A DNA stretch of 36,576 nt from Ruminococcus sp. Lineage in GTDB: Bacteria > Bacillota > Clostridia > Oscillospirales > Acutalibacteraceae. This document shows, in pieces, positions 15,251-23,711 of this stretch. Within the stretch, counting starts at the first letter, position 1. Each line of letters starts with the position of its first letter. The stretch is taken from assembly GCA_017481885.1 (NCBI GenBank), contig JAFUOM010000105.1, forward strand, positions 1 to 36,576. Reading direction: 5' to 3'. The position numbers and the translations under genes were made by a program. The notes under the pieces are model-generated. The model did no database searches. It worked only from the letters and a program-made list of their open reading frames with translations, and was not told the DNA's origin.

Positions 15251-16687
15251 ATGCGTTCATCAAGATTTTTTGCCTTGTTAACAGTTTTGTCGCTACTTAT
15301 AACAATGACGTTCACGTGTGCTTGCGAAAGCACATCGATTGTCTACGGCGATGTGGATTTGGATTCAAACGTAACAATTATGGATGCAACCACAATCCAG
15401 CAAGCCCTTGCAAAAATTATCACGCTCGAAAAAGAGCAGGAAAAGTGCGCCCTTGTAACAGGTAACGACGATGTGTCCATTATGGACGCAACATTAATCC
15501 AGCAGTATATTGCAAAAATTATTGACAAATTCCCTGTGGAGGACAGCAACGTGACTGATAAAGAAACAATCAACAAAATCGATACAAACATCACTGTTCA
15601 TTTTTCAAACAACAAAAAGTGGACAACCGTGTACGCATACATCTACAATGAGCAAACAGGAAAAACAAATGCTACCTGGCCTGGCGAAAAGCTTACAAAC
15701 GGCACAGTAAATTCTTACGGCGAGACTGTGTACGCAATTGATGTGGATTGCTCAAAATTTAACCGAATCATCTTTTCAAACGGTACAGACCAGACCTCTG
15801 ACAATCCGCTGAGCGTTACAAACTCAGGGTATTTTGTCCAAACAAAGCTCAACGGCAAGTATGTCGCAGGTGTGTATCCTTACGCTCAGGACAACGAGGG
15901 CACATTAAAATACGTTGACCTTGAATACGCAGAAGGCTACAACAAGGAGATTACAATCTGGACACCTGTTGGCTATGACGCAAAAGATAAAGACAAAAAA
16001 TACTCCGTGCTTTATATGACAGATGGTCAAAACCTGTTTGGCGACAAATCCACATTGTCAGGCTACGAATGGGAAGTTGACGAAACGGTGCTTTCATATA
16101 TGCAAAACGGCGGTGACGGCATCATTGTTGTCGGCATTGACAACTCAAACTCAAAGCGTGATAGTGAGCTCACTCCTGATTTAGGTGACATTGTACCTGA
16201 GTACAACTACGGCGGTTTCAAAAGCGGCACAGGCAAAGAGTACTCAGACTTTGTTGTAAACACTGTTATCCCATACATCGAAGCAAATTACAACACAAAC
16301 TCAATCCGTGGTATTGCAGGCTCGTCAAGTGGCGGTATCGAAGCATTCTACATCGGTATGGAACACAAGGACAAGTTCTCCTACATAGGAGCGCTCTCCC
16401 CTGCATTCTTGCTTTACGACGAGTCCACTTGGGACAACTACTTAAGCACACTTGATTTTTCAGACAAAGACGCTCTTCCACGAGTTTACATCCACAACGG
16501 CAACAGCGAAGCGGATGCTTTAGAGCAGGAGCTCTACCCTAACGCCGCAGCAATGCAAGGCTTCTTGGAAGAAAAAGGCTACCCGTCAGAACTTATCAAA
16601 ACCGTTATTGACAAAGACGGCACCCACAACGAGCTTTTCTGGGCAGTGTGGTTCCCTGAAGCTTTAGCATTCGGTTTGGGATATTAA
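15251..16687 (+). CDS. Surface esterase with dockerin and CBM26-like module
   Basis: A 478-residue exported protein. Residues 1-25 are a signal peptide, possibly a lipoprotein one (Cys25 after TCA). Residues 31-97 form a type I dockerin with two calcium-binding repeats (YGDVDLDSNVTIMDAT and GNDDVSIMDATLIQQ). Residues 113-212 resemble CBM26-type starch-binding modules (ITVHFSNNKKWTTVYAY, ATWPGEKL, IIFSNG). Residues 220-478 are an Esterase D/feruloyl-esterase-type alpha/beta hydrolase with GSSSG around Ser359, acidic residues near 419-424 and His459. The dockerin implies docking to a cohesin scaffold, as in amylosomes or cellulosomes; the ester substrate is unknown. The ATG at 15251 has GGAGG 7 bases upstream. 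A longer reading frame begins at 15155 but ignores that site and the signal peptide. Confidence 0.88.
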   Translation: MRSSRFFALLTVLSLLITMTFTCACESTSIVYGDVDLDSNVTIMDATTIQQALAKIITLEKEQEKCALVTGNDDVSIMDATLIQQYIAKIIDKFPVEDSNVTDKETINKIDTNITVHFSNNKKWTTVYAYIYNEQTGKTNATWPGEKLTNGTVNSYGETVYAIDVDCSKFNRIIFSNGTDQTSDNPLSVTNSGYFVQTKLNGKYVAGVYPYAQDNEGTLKYVDLEYAEGYNKEITIWTPVGYDAKDKDKKYSVLYMTDGQNLFGDKSTLSGYEWEVDETVLSYMQNGGDGIIVVGIDNSNSKRDSELTPDLGDIVPEYNYGGFKSGTGKEYSDFVVNTVIPYIEANYNTNSIRGIAGSSSGGIEAFYIGMEHKDKFSYIGALSPAFLLYDESTWDNYLSTLDFSDKDALPRVYIHNGNSEADALEQELYPNAAAMQGFLEEKGYPSELIKTVIDKDGTHNELFWAVWFPEALAFGLGY

Positions 16688-16725
16688 TCTGATAACTTAA
16701 TCTGAGATAGTAATTCTCATCATTT

Positions 16726-16754
16726 ACAGCTTCCTTTTTTGGGAGCTGTTTTTG
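16726..16754 (+). terminator. Terminator of the dockerin-esterase gene
   Basis: ACAGCTTCC (16726-16734) pairs with GGGAGCTGT (16741-16749) with one wobble around six T, followed by TTTTTG. Confidence 0.8.
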
Positions 16755-16790
16755 TTTATTATATGTATTTTACAACAATTACTTGCAACA

Positions 16791-16817
16791 AAAAGCCCTC
16801 CCTTTTTACAGGGAGGG
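16791..16817 (-). terminator. Terminator of the cardiolipin synthase gene
   Basis: CCCTCCCT (16796-16803) pairs perfectly with AGGGAGGG (16810-16817); on the minus strand the stem is followed by CTTTTTG. Confidence 0.8.
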
Positions 16818-16845
16818 TTGGTTGATACAATAAGCCACCGTTTTA

Positions 16846-18378
16846 TCACAACAGCGGTGAGAACACCTTCATAACGTTTGCAAAAAGTTTTTCAAAGAAA
16901 GGCAGTGTTGCCTGCTCCTTAGAAATCGCCTGCGACTTTCTTTGTGTTTCAATAAAATCGTCACGCATATCCTTTATACACTCGGTGTTGTACATCCACG
17001 CACCACATTCAAAGTGGTGCACCAGTGAACGATAGTCAAGGTTAATCGTTCCGCAAACGGCAAATTTGTCGTCGCTGACAAAACTCTTTGCGTGGATAAA
17101 ACCAGGGGTGTACTCATAAACCTTTACACAGCTTTCGACAAGCTTTTTGTAGTTTGAGCGTGTCATAAGGAAAACTGCTTTTTTATCAGGAATGTGTGGT
17201 GTAAGCAATCTGACGTCAACACCACGTCTTGCAGCGTTACACATTGCGTTAAGTAACTCTCTGTCACAAATCAGATACGGTGTTGTTATGTACACATAAT
17301 CCTTTGCACAGTTGAGCATATTGATGTACACCGTCTTGCCGATATCCTCGGTGTCAATCGGACTTGGTGAGTCACCAAACGGCACAACATAACCCTTGCC
17401 ACAATCGCCACCTTTGCTCATAAACAGATATTTGTCACTGTCAAGTTGGCGTTCGTTCTGCATATTCCAGATTGAAATAAACAACGCAGAAAGTGACTTT
17501 ACAGCCTCACCCTCAATTTTAATTGCGGTATCTTTCCAGTGACCGTGCTTTACATACGCATTGATGTACTCATCCGCAAGGTTAATACCACCAGTGAAAC
17601 CAACCTTGCCATCAATAACAGTGATTTTTCTGTGGTCACGGTTGTTGTGGATGTGTGACAGAATAGGCTTGAATTTATTACACGGCACACAGTTGATGCC
17701 ATCTTTTTGCAACTGCTTGTAAAAGTCCTCAGGCAATGTTGCAATACATCCAAGGTCGTCGTACATCAGGTAAACCTCAACACCGCTGTTTGCTTTTTCT
17801 TTGAGCACCTCATGTATAGGTGTCCACATCTTGCCTTCCTGTATAATGAAATACTCCATAAAAATGAAGTTTTTAGCCTCTTTAAGCTCCTTTATCAAGT
17901 CAGCGTGGAAATCCTCACCGAGCGGATAGTAGGTAGTTTTTGATTTATCGAAAACAGGCATTTTTGCTCCCGCATACAAATACTGCGCCTGAGCATAAGC
18001 GTCAACATCCAGCTGTTTGAGCTTTTCGATGTTGTTAGTCTGAGTCATATGTGGTCGGATTTTCTTCGCTGATTTTTCAAAACGCTTGTAGTCATCCTTA
18101 CTTGCATTATTGTTTGACAAAAGTAAAAACAAGAACGAACCGAAAATCGGAATAATAAGCAGTATTACAAGCCACGGAAGCTTGTTTTCAGGGATTTCGT
18201 CACGATTAAGAATGTAGAGCAAAACAACAAAGTAGAACACCCACGCAAGTACAGCAAGCGGTACGAACACCTCGATAAGCCACGAAAGAATCGCAACCAA
18301 TATTCCAAACTCAAGAAGAATCACCATCGCTCCCAAAAAAAACCTTGAGCGGACTATTTTTTTAATAGCATCTATCAT
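16846..18378 (-). CDS. cls: Cardiolipin synthase (phospholipase D family)
   Basis: Joins two phosphatidylglycerol molecules into cardiolipin at the membrane. The 510-residue protein has hydrophobic N-terminal helices (about 13-57 and 67-88), then two phospholipase D half-sites: HRKITVIDGKVGFTGG and HAKSFVSDDKFAVCGT, each with the H-x-K-x4-D pattern, followed by INLADEY and INLDYRSL. Length and order match ClsA-type enzymes of Firmicutes. The ATG at 18376-18378 has GAGG upstream. It is transcribed alone between two surface-protein genes of opposite orientation to each other; I see no functional link to them. Confidence 0.94.
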   Translation of the reverse strand: MIDAIKKIVRSRFFLGAMVILLEFGILVAILSWLIEVFVPLAVLAWVFYFVVLLYILNRDEIPENKLPWLVILLIIPIFGSFLFLLLSNNNASKDDYKRFEKSAKKIRPHMTQTNNIEKLKQLDVDAYAQAQYLYAGAKMPVFDKSKTTYYPLGEDFHADLIKELKEAKNFIFMEYFIIQEGKMWTPIHEVLKEKANSGVEVYLMYDDLGCIATLPEDFYKQLQKDGINCVPCNKFKPILSHIHNNRDHRKITVIDGKVGFTGGINLADEYINAYVKHGHWKDTAIKIEGEAVKSLSALFISIWNMQNERQLDSDKYLFMSKGGDCGKGYVVPFGDSPSPIDTEDIGKTVYINMLNCAKDYVYITTPYLICDRELLNAMCNAARRGVDVRLLTPHIPDKKAVFLMTRSNYKKLVESCVKVYEYTPGFIHAKSFVSDDKFAVCGTINLDYRSLVHHFECGAWMYNTECIKDMRDDFIETQRKSQAISKEQATLPFFEKLFANVMKVFSPLL

Positions 18379-18425
18379 ATAAAACCTCGCAAATTTAAAT
18401 TATGCAAACAATCATCTTTCTTTGC

Positions 18426-18454
18426 ATTATACTCCTTATTCTGACAAAACACAA
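18426..18454 (-). promoter_or_regulatory. Promoter of the cardiolipin synthase gene
   Basis: On the minus strand TTGTGT (18449-18454), a 17-base spacer and TATAAT (18426-18431). Confidence 0.6.
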
Positions 18455-18498
18455 CAAACAAAAATCAAAAATACAAAACGCTACTATCAAAAAACAGC

Positions 18499-18534
18499 AA
18501 AGAGGGCACCGTTTTCACGATGCCCTCTTTTTTT
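18499..18534. terminator. Terminator of the dockerin-phosphoesterase gene
   Basis: AAAGAGGGCA (18499-18508) pairs perfectly with TGCCCTCTTT (18521-18530) around a 12-base loop. T runs flank it on both strands, stronger on the plus strand. Confidence 0.8.
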
Positions 18535-18546
18535 ATTCTACCCTCA

Positions 18547-20766
18547 TTAAGGTGCGTACACATATGTTTCGCAGTTGTATTTACCGCTTGTCTGAGTTGT
18601 AGTTTTGTATCCCTGATTATTTGATGAACCAAGGGTAAGGTTAACAGTCTGTGAACCGCTTCCGTTTGAGAAGATGATACTGTCATACTTGCCGGCAGGA
18701 ATAGAAATCTTGTAAATCTTCTGTGACTCGCTGTTTGTACCAACATAAGTCATAGCGTCACCAGGCCAGCTGTTGTTTGTTGAATCCTTCCACATATAAG
18801 CGTAAACAGAACTACAGTTAGGAACGTTTGTGAAGTAAACGTCAATTGTAGAACCTACATCACCGCTTGACAAACCGCCTGTTGCTGTGATGATAGCCTT
18901 TAAGTCCTCGTAAAGTGTGTTGAGCTTATTGTAAGTTGTTTCGGTCTTTTCGCCTGTTTTCTCAATCTGCTTCACATACTTCTTGAGTGCCTGATACTGG
19001 TCGTATGATGAGTATGTGTAGTTAGTTGAAAGCTCACCCTTAGCTGACGCAAGTAAAGCAGCAAAGTCACCCTCGCCTGTGCTTGCAACGCTCTTAGAAG
19101 CTTTTGTATTTTCAACAGGGAACTTGTCGATTACTTTTGCAAGGAACTGCTGGATAAGTGTTGTATCCATAATTGTAAGCTCGTCGTTACCTGATACCTT
19201 TGCGTTTGTCAAGCCCTGTCCTGTAAGAACCTCGATTTTTGCAAGGTGGAGCTGAATGTATGTAGCGTCTGTGATATTAACATCGCCATCAAGGTCAGCG
19301 TCGCCGTACAAAGCAGGTGCTTCTGTAGGAGCAGGGGGCTGTGTAGGCTTTTCTGTTGGTTTCTGTGTAGGTTTCTGAGTTTCAACCGGCTTATCAAGTG
19401 CAGATGTAGATGTCTCGATAATGTATGTGCAGTCCGGCATAATCTCGTCAGACCAGAGGTTTGCACCATTGAAAATTACACAGTTGTTGTAAACATCAAC
19501 AAAGTAACCTTCTGTAAGACCTTTTACAGGATCTCTGTTAACAGAACCGTTTACAAGTCTTCTTACGCCGCCGATAGCACTGTTGTGCATCATAACAGCA
19601 GACTTACCGTTGTTGTCAGAATAGTTTAAGTGAGCTGAAAGCTCAAGGTGAGTATGACCTGTAACGATGATACATTCTTTGTATGTTTCCATAAGGCTGA
19701 TAAACTTAGCAGTACTAGCCTGCGACTTTGTCATACCAAGGTCGTAGTAGTAAGGACTTGTTGCTTTGTCGCCACTACCCCAACCTTCAACGTTAGCGTG
19801 CTCGAAAATAAAGATATTCTTACCGTCGCCGTGGTACTTTTTGAGCAGCCCCTCAAGCCAAGCAAGCTGTGCATCAGAGAACTGGTTGCCCTCATTTGTG
19901 TAGAAACCACCTTCCTGAGCCATAAAGATGAAGTGGTCGCCTGTTGTAGGCTCAGTGATTTCAAAGTAAGCCTTGTTAGCTTTGATTGTGTCAGCCTTTG
20001 AGTCAAGACCTGTACCCTTAACGAAAGGAGCGTTCAAAACAGGAGAACTGCTCTTCCAGTTAACGTGAACGTCGTGGTTACCGTTACATTCCCAAACTGG
20101 GTTAACATAGCTTGAATCAGCTAAGAGTTTCTGGTATCTCTTGTACTCTGTAGCGTATGTCTGACCACCGTTCTGGTCGTTTACAATGTCACCTGAAGAT
20201 GCAAGGAAGTCCATATTTCTTCTTGCAAATGTCTCAAGAGCTGCAGCCCAGTGTTCTTCGTCGTATGGGTATCTGCCTTCGCCATAAGAATCATTTGCAA
20301 GCTGTGGGTCAGAAAAAGCACCGAATGAGTAGATAGCGTTTCCTGTACTCAGACGCTTGCTCTGAGGAATGGCGTAAGTTGCAGCTGCCGCACTTACAGT
20401 TTTGTTGCTTGGAACAGAACTACCTTTGATAGCAATAATCTGAGTAGCCATTGGTGGGATAGCTGTGTGGTCAAGCATCTTGTATGTGCCTGTTGAACCT
20501 GCTGACACGTTAAGAGTTGCAATGTATCTGTAACCGCCGAGTGCTCGGTTTGCATCTGCCCAGTACAGATAGTAGTTGCCTGCGTCAGAACTGTTGTTTA
20601 CTTTAAGACTGATTGTACCCTCTGCAAAACCTGCTTTGTTAGCTTCTTCGCCTGTAAAACTGTAAGCCAGTGTCACACCGCTCGCTGCATTAGCAACACA
20701 CGCAGTGCAAACGATTGAAGAAAGCAAAACAAGCATCGCAAGAATAATAGCGATTGTCTTTTTCAT
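18547..20766 (-). CDS. Secreted metallophosphoesterase with dockerin and CBM26-like module
   Basis: A 739-residue secreted protein. Signal peptide 1-27 (cut after VANA); N-terminal beta domain to about 140; calcineurin-like phosphoesterase about 145-435 with the metal-site motifs FSDPQL (151), SGDIVND (191), GNHD (229), FEHAN (321) and TGHTH (369); Thr/Pro linker 456-484; type I dockerin 487-552 (YGDADLDGDVNITDAT, GNDELTIMDTTLIQQ); a helical spacer 563-627; and a C-terminal CBM26-like starch-binding module 639-739 (SSVYAYMWKD, NSWPGDAM, SIIFSNGSG). The first motif has D-x-Q instead of the commoner D-x-H. The substrate is unknown. The ATG at 20766 has GGAGG 8 bases upstream. The second dockerin repeat is closely like that of the esterase, so both may bind the same cohesin. 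Confidence 0.88.
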   Translation of the reverse strand: MKKTIAIILAMLVLLSSIVCTACVANAASGVTLAYSFTGEEANKAGFAEGTISLKVNNSSDAGNYYLYWADANRALGGYRYIATLNVSAGSTGTYKMLDHTAIPPMATQIIAIKGSSVPSNKTVSAAAATYAIPQSKRLSTGNAIYSFGAFSDPQLANDSYGEGRYPYDEEHWAAALETFARRNMDFLASSGDIVNDQNGGQTYATEYKRYQKLLADSSYVNPVWECNGNHDVHVNWKSSSPVLNAPFVKGTGLDSKADTIKANKAYFEITEPTTGDHFIFMAQEGGFYTNEGNQFSDAQLAWLEGLLKKYHGDGKNIFIFEHANVEGWGSGDKATSPYYYDLGMTKSQASTAKFISLMETYKECIIVTGHTHLELSAHLNYSDNNGKSAVMMHNSAIGGVRRLVNGSVNRDPVKGLTEGYFVDVYNNCVIFNGANLWSDEIMPDCTYIIETSTSALDKPVETQKPTQKPTEKPTQPPAPTEAPALYGDADLDGDVNITDATYIQLHLAKIEVLTGQGLTNAKVSGNDELTIMDTTLIQQFLAKVIDKFPVENTKASKSVASTGEGDFAALLASAKGELSTNYTYSSYDQYQALKKYVKQIEKTGEKTETTYNKLNTLYEDLKAIITATGGLSSGDVGSTIDVYFTNVPNCSSVYAYMWKDSTNNSWPGDAMTYVGTNSESQKIYKISIPAGKYDSIIFSNGSGSQTVNLTLGSSNNQGYKTTTQTSGKYNCETYVYAP

Positions 20767-20814
20767 GTTAACTACCTCCGAAATAAAAAATCGTAAAGCG
20801 TTGAATACGTGCAC

Positions 20815-21075
20815 AAGGCGTAAAGCACAAATTTCCCCTCATAAACGAAACCGTACGCACGCCTTTACTTTAACATATATATTCTACCATACAGATACAT
20901 ACAAATAAAGGAATTTATCGAAGAATAACTACCAAAATTTAACCCTTGTTTTTATGCAAAAAAGCACCTACAAACAAGCCTGTTCACTAAGAACGCATTT
21001 CACATTTTAAACTTATACACATCAAGTTTAAACAAAACGCACAAAAACGCACCCTTAATTTTGTAGAATATTAAC
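20815..21075. other. Divergent intergenic region, no gene seen
   Basis: About 260 AT-rich bases between the phosphoesterase gene (minus) and the small sortase-substrate gene (plus). On the minus strand TAGAAT near 20891 is a possible -10 for the phosphoesterase but lacks a good -35. I see no coding frame with a ribosome site and no stable RNA fold. Confidence 0.5.
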
Positions 21076-21104
21076 TTTACTTTCCTAAACCTTTGTGATA
21101 TACT
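21076..21104 (+). promoter_or_regulatory. Promoter of the small surface protein
   Basis: TTTACT (21076-21081), a 17-base spacer and TATACT (21099-21104) preceded by TGA, an extended -10 that would make up for the weak -35. Confidence 0.65.
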
Positions 21105-21154
21105 CAATTTATCTAATTGTAAGTTATTTATATTACTATATGGAGGAGATTACT

Positions 21155-21379
21155 ATGAAGAAGTTATTTGCTATCGCTGTTGTTGCTGTAATGATGCTTG
21201 TGATAGGCACTGTTTCTGCTTTCGCTGAGGTTAGCCCTACTGCTAAGCCTGAGCCTGGTAAGCCATCAGGTCCTTCTACTTCACCACAGACAGGCGACAT
21301 CGCTGTTGTTTGCGGCGCTGCTGCTACTTTAATGACAGCTGCTACTGCAGTTCTCGCTGTTAAGAAGATTAAAGAGTAA
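21155..21379 (+). CDS. Tiny exported protein with SPQTGD sorting signal
   Basis: A 74-residue protein: signal peptide 1-24 (cut after AFA), a short Pro/Ser/Lys segment (about 25-42), then SPQTGD (43-48), a hydrophobic stretch (49-69) and a positive tail KKIKE. This order (motif, membrane span, basic tail) is that of a sortase substrate; the motif is an LPxTG variant with Ser at position 1. After processing only about 20 residues would remain on the wall, so it may be a peptide tag, a spacer or an adapter. The ATG at 21155 has GGAGGAG 6 bases upstream. A terminator and then a consensus promoter separate it from the sortase gene, so it is expressed on its own and probably at high level. Confidence 0.85.
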   Translation: MKKLFAIAVVAVMMLVIGTVSAFAEVSPTAKPEPGKPSGPSTSPQTGDIAVVCGAAATLMTAATAVLAVKKIKE

Positions 21380-21394
21380 TTTTTTAAAAGTTTT

Positions 21395-21428
21395 GCTCCG
21401 CATTTGTTGATGCGGAGCTTTTCTTTTT
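21395..21428 (+). terminator. Terminator after the small surface protein
   Basis: GCTCCGCAT (21395-21403) pairs perfectly with ATGCGGAGC (21410-21418) around six bases, followed by TTTTCTTTTT. Confidence 0.9.
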
Positions 21429-21440
21429 ATGTCTTCTTCA

Positions 21441-21469
21441 TTGACATAAATGCAGTGCAATTGTATAAT
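21441..21469 (+). promoter_or_regulatory. Consensus promoter of the sortase operon
   Basis: TTGACA (21441-21446), a 17-base spacer and TATAAT (21464-21469): a perfect vegetative promoter, directly after the preceding terminator. Confidence 0.9.
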
Positions 21470-21525
21470 TGTCGTGTATAGATATTTATAATCATTTGAT
21501 ATTTAAGCATACAAAGGAAGATATT

Positions 21526-22359
21526 ATGAAGAAAAAATCAGGAAAAATAATCTGGATAATCGTGCTCGTTGTTGCAGTGCTCGTTTTTCTGCTGTGTGCG
21601 GGTTATCTTGTAAAATACTTTTTCTTTGACCCTAGTCAAGGGATTAAGCGACCAACACACACACAGCCTTCCACCTCGGTAAGTGCAACAAAAGACGAAG
21701 CAACTGTTGTCGAAACAGAGGCCCCTACCCAGCGTTTTGCCGAAACAACTGCGCAAATTGAAGAAACCGAAACAGTTGACTTCAAAGAGCTTATGGAGAT
21801 AAATCCTGACATTTACGCCTGGATTTACATTCCGAACACCAACGTTGACTACCCTGTTGCACAAAGTGGAATTGGCGAAAGTGACAGTTTTTATCTTGAC
21901 CATAATGTGTATAAGAACTACCAGTTTGCCGGAACAATTTACTCGGAAAAGCACAACAAAAAAGACTTTTCTGACCCTGTGACTGTCCTTTATGGTCACA
22001 ATATGCTCAACGGTTCAATGTTTGCGTCACTCCATAATTTTAACGACAAGGAGTTCTTTGACAATAACAATACAATTTTTGTTTTCACAAAAGACAAGCT
22101 TTACACCTATCTTATATACTCAGCTTACCAGTACGATGACAGACACATCCTCAACTCATTCAATATGAACGATGATTACAGTTTCAGAGATTACCTTGAT
22201 TCAACTTTGGTAGAGCGTCCGTATTACTGCAATGTCAGAGAAGGCATAGAGCTTACCACCGACGACCGCATCCTCACTCTCAGCACTTGTATGAATGGTG
22301 GCGGTAACGTCAGATATTTGGTACAGGGGGTGCTTGTTGATGAACAATACACCGAATAA
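21526..22359 (+). CDS. srtB: Class B sortase
   Basis: A membrane-anchored transpeptidase that cuts sorting signals and joins the protein to the cell wall. The 277-residue protein has a basic N terminus, one membrane segment (about 8-33), a Thr-rich linker (42-84) and a class B sortase domain. Marks: INPDIYAWIYIPNTNVDYPV (92-111), LYGHN with His158, LSTC with Cys255, and RYLVQ with Arg263, the full catalytic triad. The ATG at 21526 has AAGGAAG 6 bases upstream; a TTG start further up overlaps the -10 box and is rejected. The next gene overlaps its end by 20 bases. The SPQTGD protein directly upstream is its most likely substrate. Confidence 0.92.
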   Translation: MKKKSGKIIWIIVLVVAVLVFLLCAGYLVKYFFFDPSQGIKRPTHTQPSTSVSATKDEATVVETEAPTQRFAETTAQIEETETVDFKELMEINPDIYAWIYIPNTNVDYPVAQSGIGESDSFYLDHNVYKNYQFAGTIYSEKHNKKDFSDPVTVLYGHNMLNGSMFASLHNFNDKEFFDNNNTIFVFTKDKLYTYLIYSAYQYDDRHILNSFNMNDDYSFRDYLDSTLVERPYYCNVREGIELTTDDRILTLSTCMNGGGNVRYLVQGVLVDEQYTE

Positions 22360-23638
22360 TGATTTTGAACCTACAAAACCTATTGAACGCAATTTGCAGG
22401 GCCAACCAACTCAGCAGGAACTCGACTCAATCGAGTACATCACTCCTGTAAAAAAGAGTAAGCACAAGCACAAACACAGTCATAAACATTATCACACCGC
22501 TTCAAACAGTTCAACACCCGTGTCCGATACAACTAAAGATGATGCTGACGATTTTGTATATGCACGTCATCACAGCAAAAAAGACAAGAAAAAGAAAAAG
22601 GCAATTAAAGTTCTGATAATCATCGCCTGCGTTTTGCTGGCGCTTGTCATTGTTGCTGCTTCAACCCTTTTTATTTTCAACTCTGTCGGTAAATCGGCAA
22701 TGCACAATTACAAGGATATGACCATCGAGCCATCTCCTGAAATCGAAAAGGTTGAGCAGGTCACAAACAGCGGTAAAACAATCACCTACAACGGAAAAAC
22801 ATATTCCTTCAACGAAGATGTTGCCACCGTAGTGCTGATGGGAATAGACACAAAAGACTTTGAAAATCCTGACAGAGTGGTCGGCGAAGGCGGACAGGCC
22901 GACGCTATCTACATTGCTGCTATCGACACAAAATCCGACAAGGTGTCTATACTCGGAGTATCCCGTGATTCAATGGTTGACGTCAATGTTTACAACCTTG
23001 AAGGTGGCTTCCTGCGTACCGAAAATATGCAGCTTTGTCTTTCCTACGCTTACGGCGACAGTGCACACACAAGTTGTGAAAATACCCTTACAAGTCTTGA
23101 GCGACTTTTCTACGGCATGCAGTACAACACATATTTTTCAATCGACACAAGAGCGCTTGAAACACTCACCGACACTGTCGGCGGTGTTACTCTTACAAGC
23201 CTTGTTGACTTTAATTCTGTTTATTACTCAAGAACCATCAAAGCAGGTGAAACTGTTACCCTTTACGGTAAAGATGCCACAAAATACGTACGCGAGCGTG
23301 ACACAACAGAACTTGACTCAAACAACGACCGTATGGCTCGTCAAAAACAGTTTATGACAGCATTTTTGTCCCAGATTTGGGGTTCTGTCAAGAGTAACCC
23401 TGCTATGATTACGGATTTGTACGGCACAATTTCAGACAACTCAACCACTAACCTAACTCCGTCAAAAATGACATACCTTACTACAAGTGCAATCTCGATG
23501 CTTGATTCCTACAAAGAGATTGAATTTGTCAATGTTCCGGGTACTGTCAAAAAGGGCGAATACGCCGAGTTCATAGTTGACGAAAACGCTTTGATGGAAA
23601 TTATGCTTGATTTGTTCTACATCGATGTAACCCAGTAA
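22340..23638 (+). CDS. LytR-CpsA-Psr family protein with His/Lys-rich tail
   Basis: LCP proteins move wall teichoic acid or capsule-type glycopolymers from undecaprenyl phosphate onto peptidoglycan. This 432-residue protein has a long cytoplasmic tail (1-88) with a His/Lys-rich patch at 38-52 (alternating KHKH), a KKDKKKKK stretch, one membrane segment (about 90-113), and an outer LCP domain: VLMGIDTKDF, ADAIYIAAIDT, ILGVSRDSMVDV, VGGVTLTS, and the arginine-rich RERDTTELDSNNDRMARQ. The ATG at 22340 lies inside the sortase gene with GGGGGTG 7 bases upstream, so the two are translationally coupled. A sortase with a glycopolymer ligase points to one surface-assembly unit. Confidence 0.9.
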   Translation: MNNTPNNDFEPTKPIERNLQGQPTQQELDSIEYITPVKKSKHKHKHSHKHYHTASNSSTPVSDTTKDDADDFVYARHHSKKDKKKKKAIKVLIIIACVLLALVIVAASTLFIFNSVGKSAMHNYKDMTIEPSPEIEKVEQVTNSGKTITYNGKTYSFNEDVATVVLMGIDTKDFENPDRVVGEGGQADAIYIAAIDTKSDKVSILGVSRDSMVDVNVYNLEGGFLRTENMQLCLSYAYGDSAHTSCENTLTSLERLFYGMQYNTYFSIDTRALETLTDTVGGVTLTSLVDFNSVYYSRTIKAGETVTLYGKDATKYVRERDTTELDSNNDRMARQKQFMTAFLSQIWGSVKSNPAMITDLYGTISDNSTTNLTPSKMTYLTTSAISMLDSYKEIEFVNVPGTVKKGEYAEFIVDENALMEIMLDLFYIDVTQ

Positions 23639-23644
23639 GCATAA

Positions 23645-23678
23645 AAAAAGAGAAGGTCTTTTTCGACCTTCTCTTTTT
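23645..23678. terminator. Bidirectional terminator
   Basis: A perfect 14-bp stem, 23645-23658 with 23665-23678, around six bases, with A and T runs built into its ends. It ends both the LCP gene and the convergent AraC-family gene. Confidence 0.9.
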
Positions 23679-23711
23679 GTTTATGGAGTTATTAAGTTCA
23701 ACACAATAAAA

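Noticed and set aside
18547-20766. Several long open frames opposite the phosphoesterase, transketolase and AraC genes
   Set aside because: They lack ribosome sites and family motifs and follow the codon pattern of the true gene on the other strand.
22440-22500. The His/Lys-rich stretch as a simple-sequence repeat or assembly error
   Set aside because: Codons vary within the stretch (cac, cat, aag, aaa) and the frame continues into a normal LCP domain.
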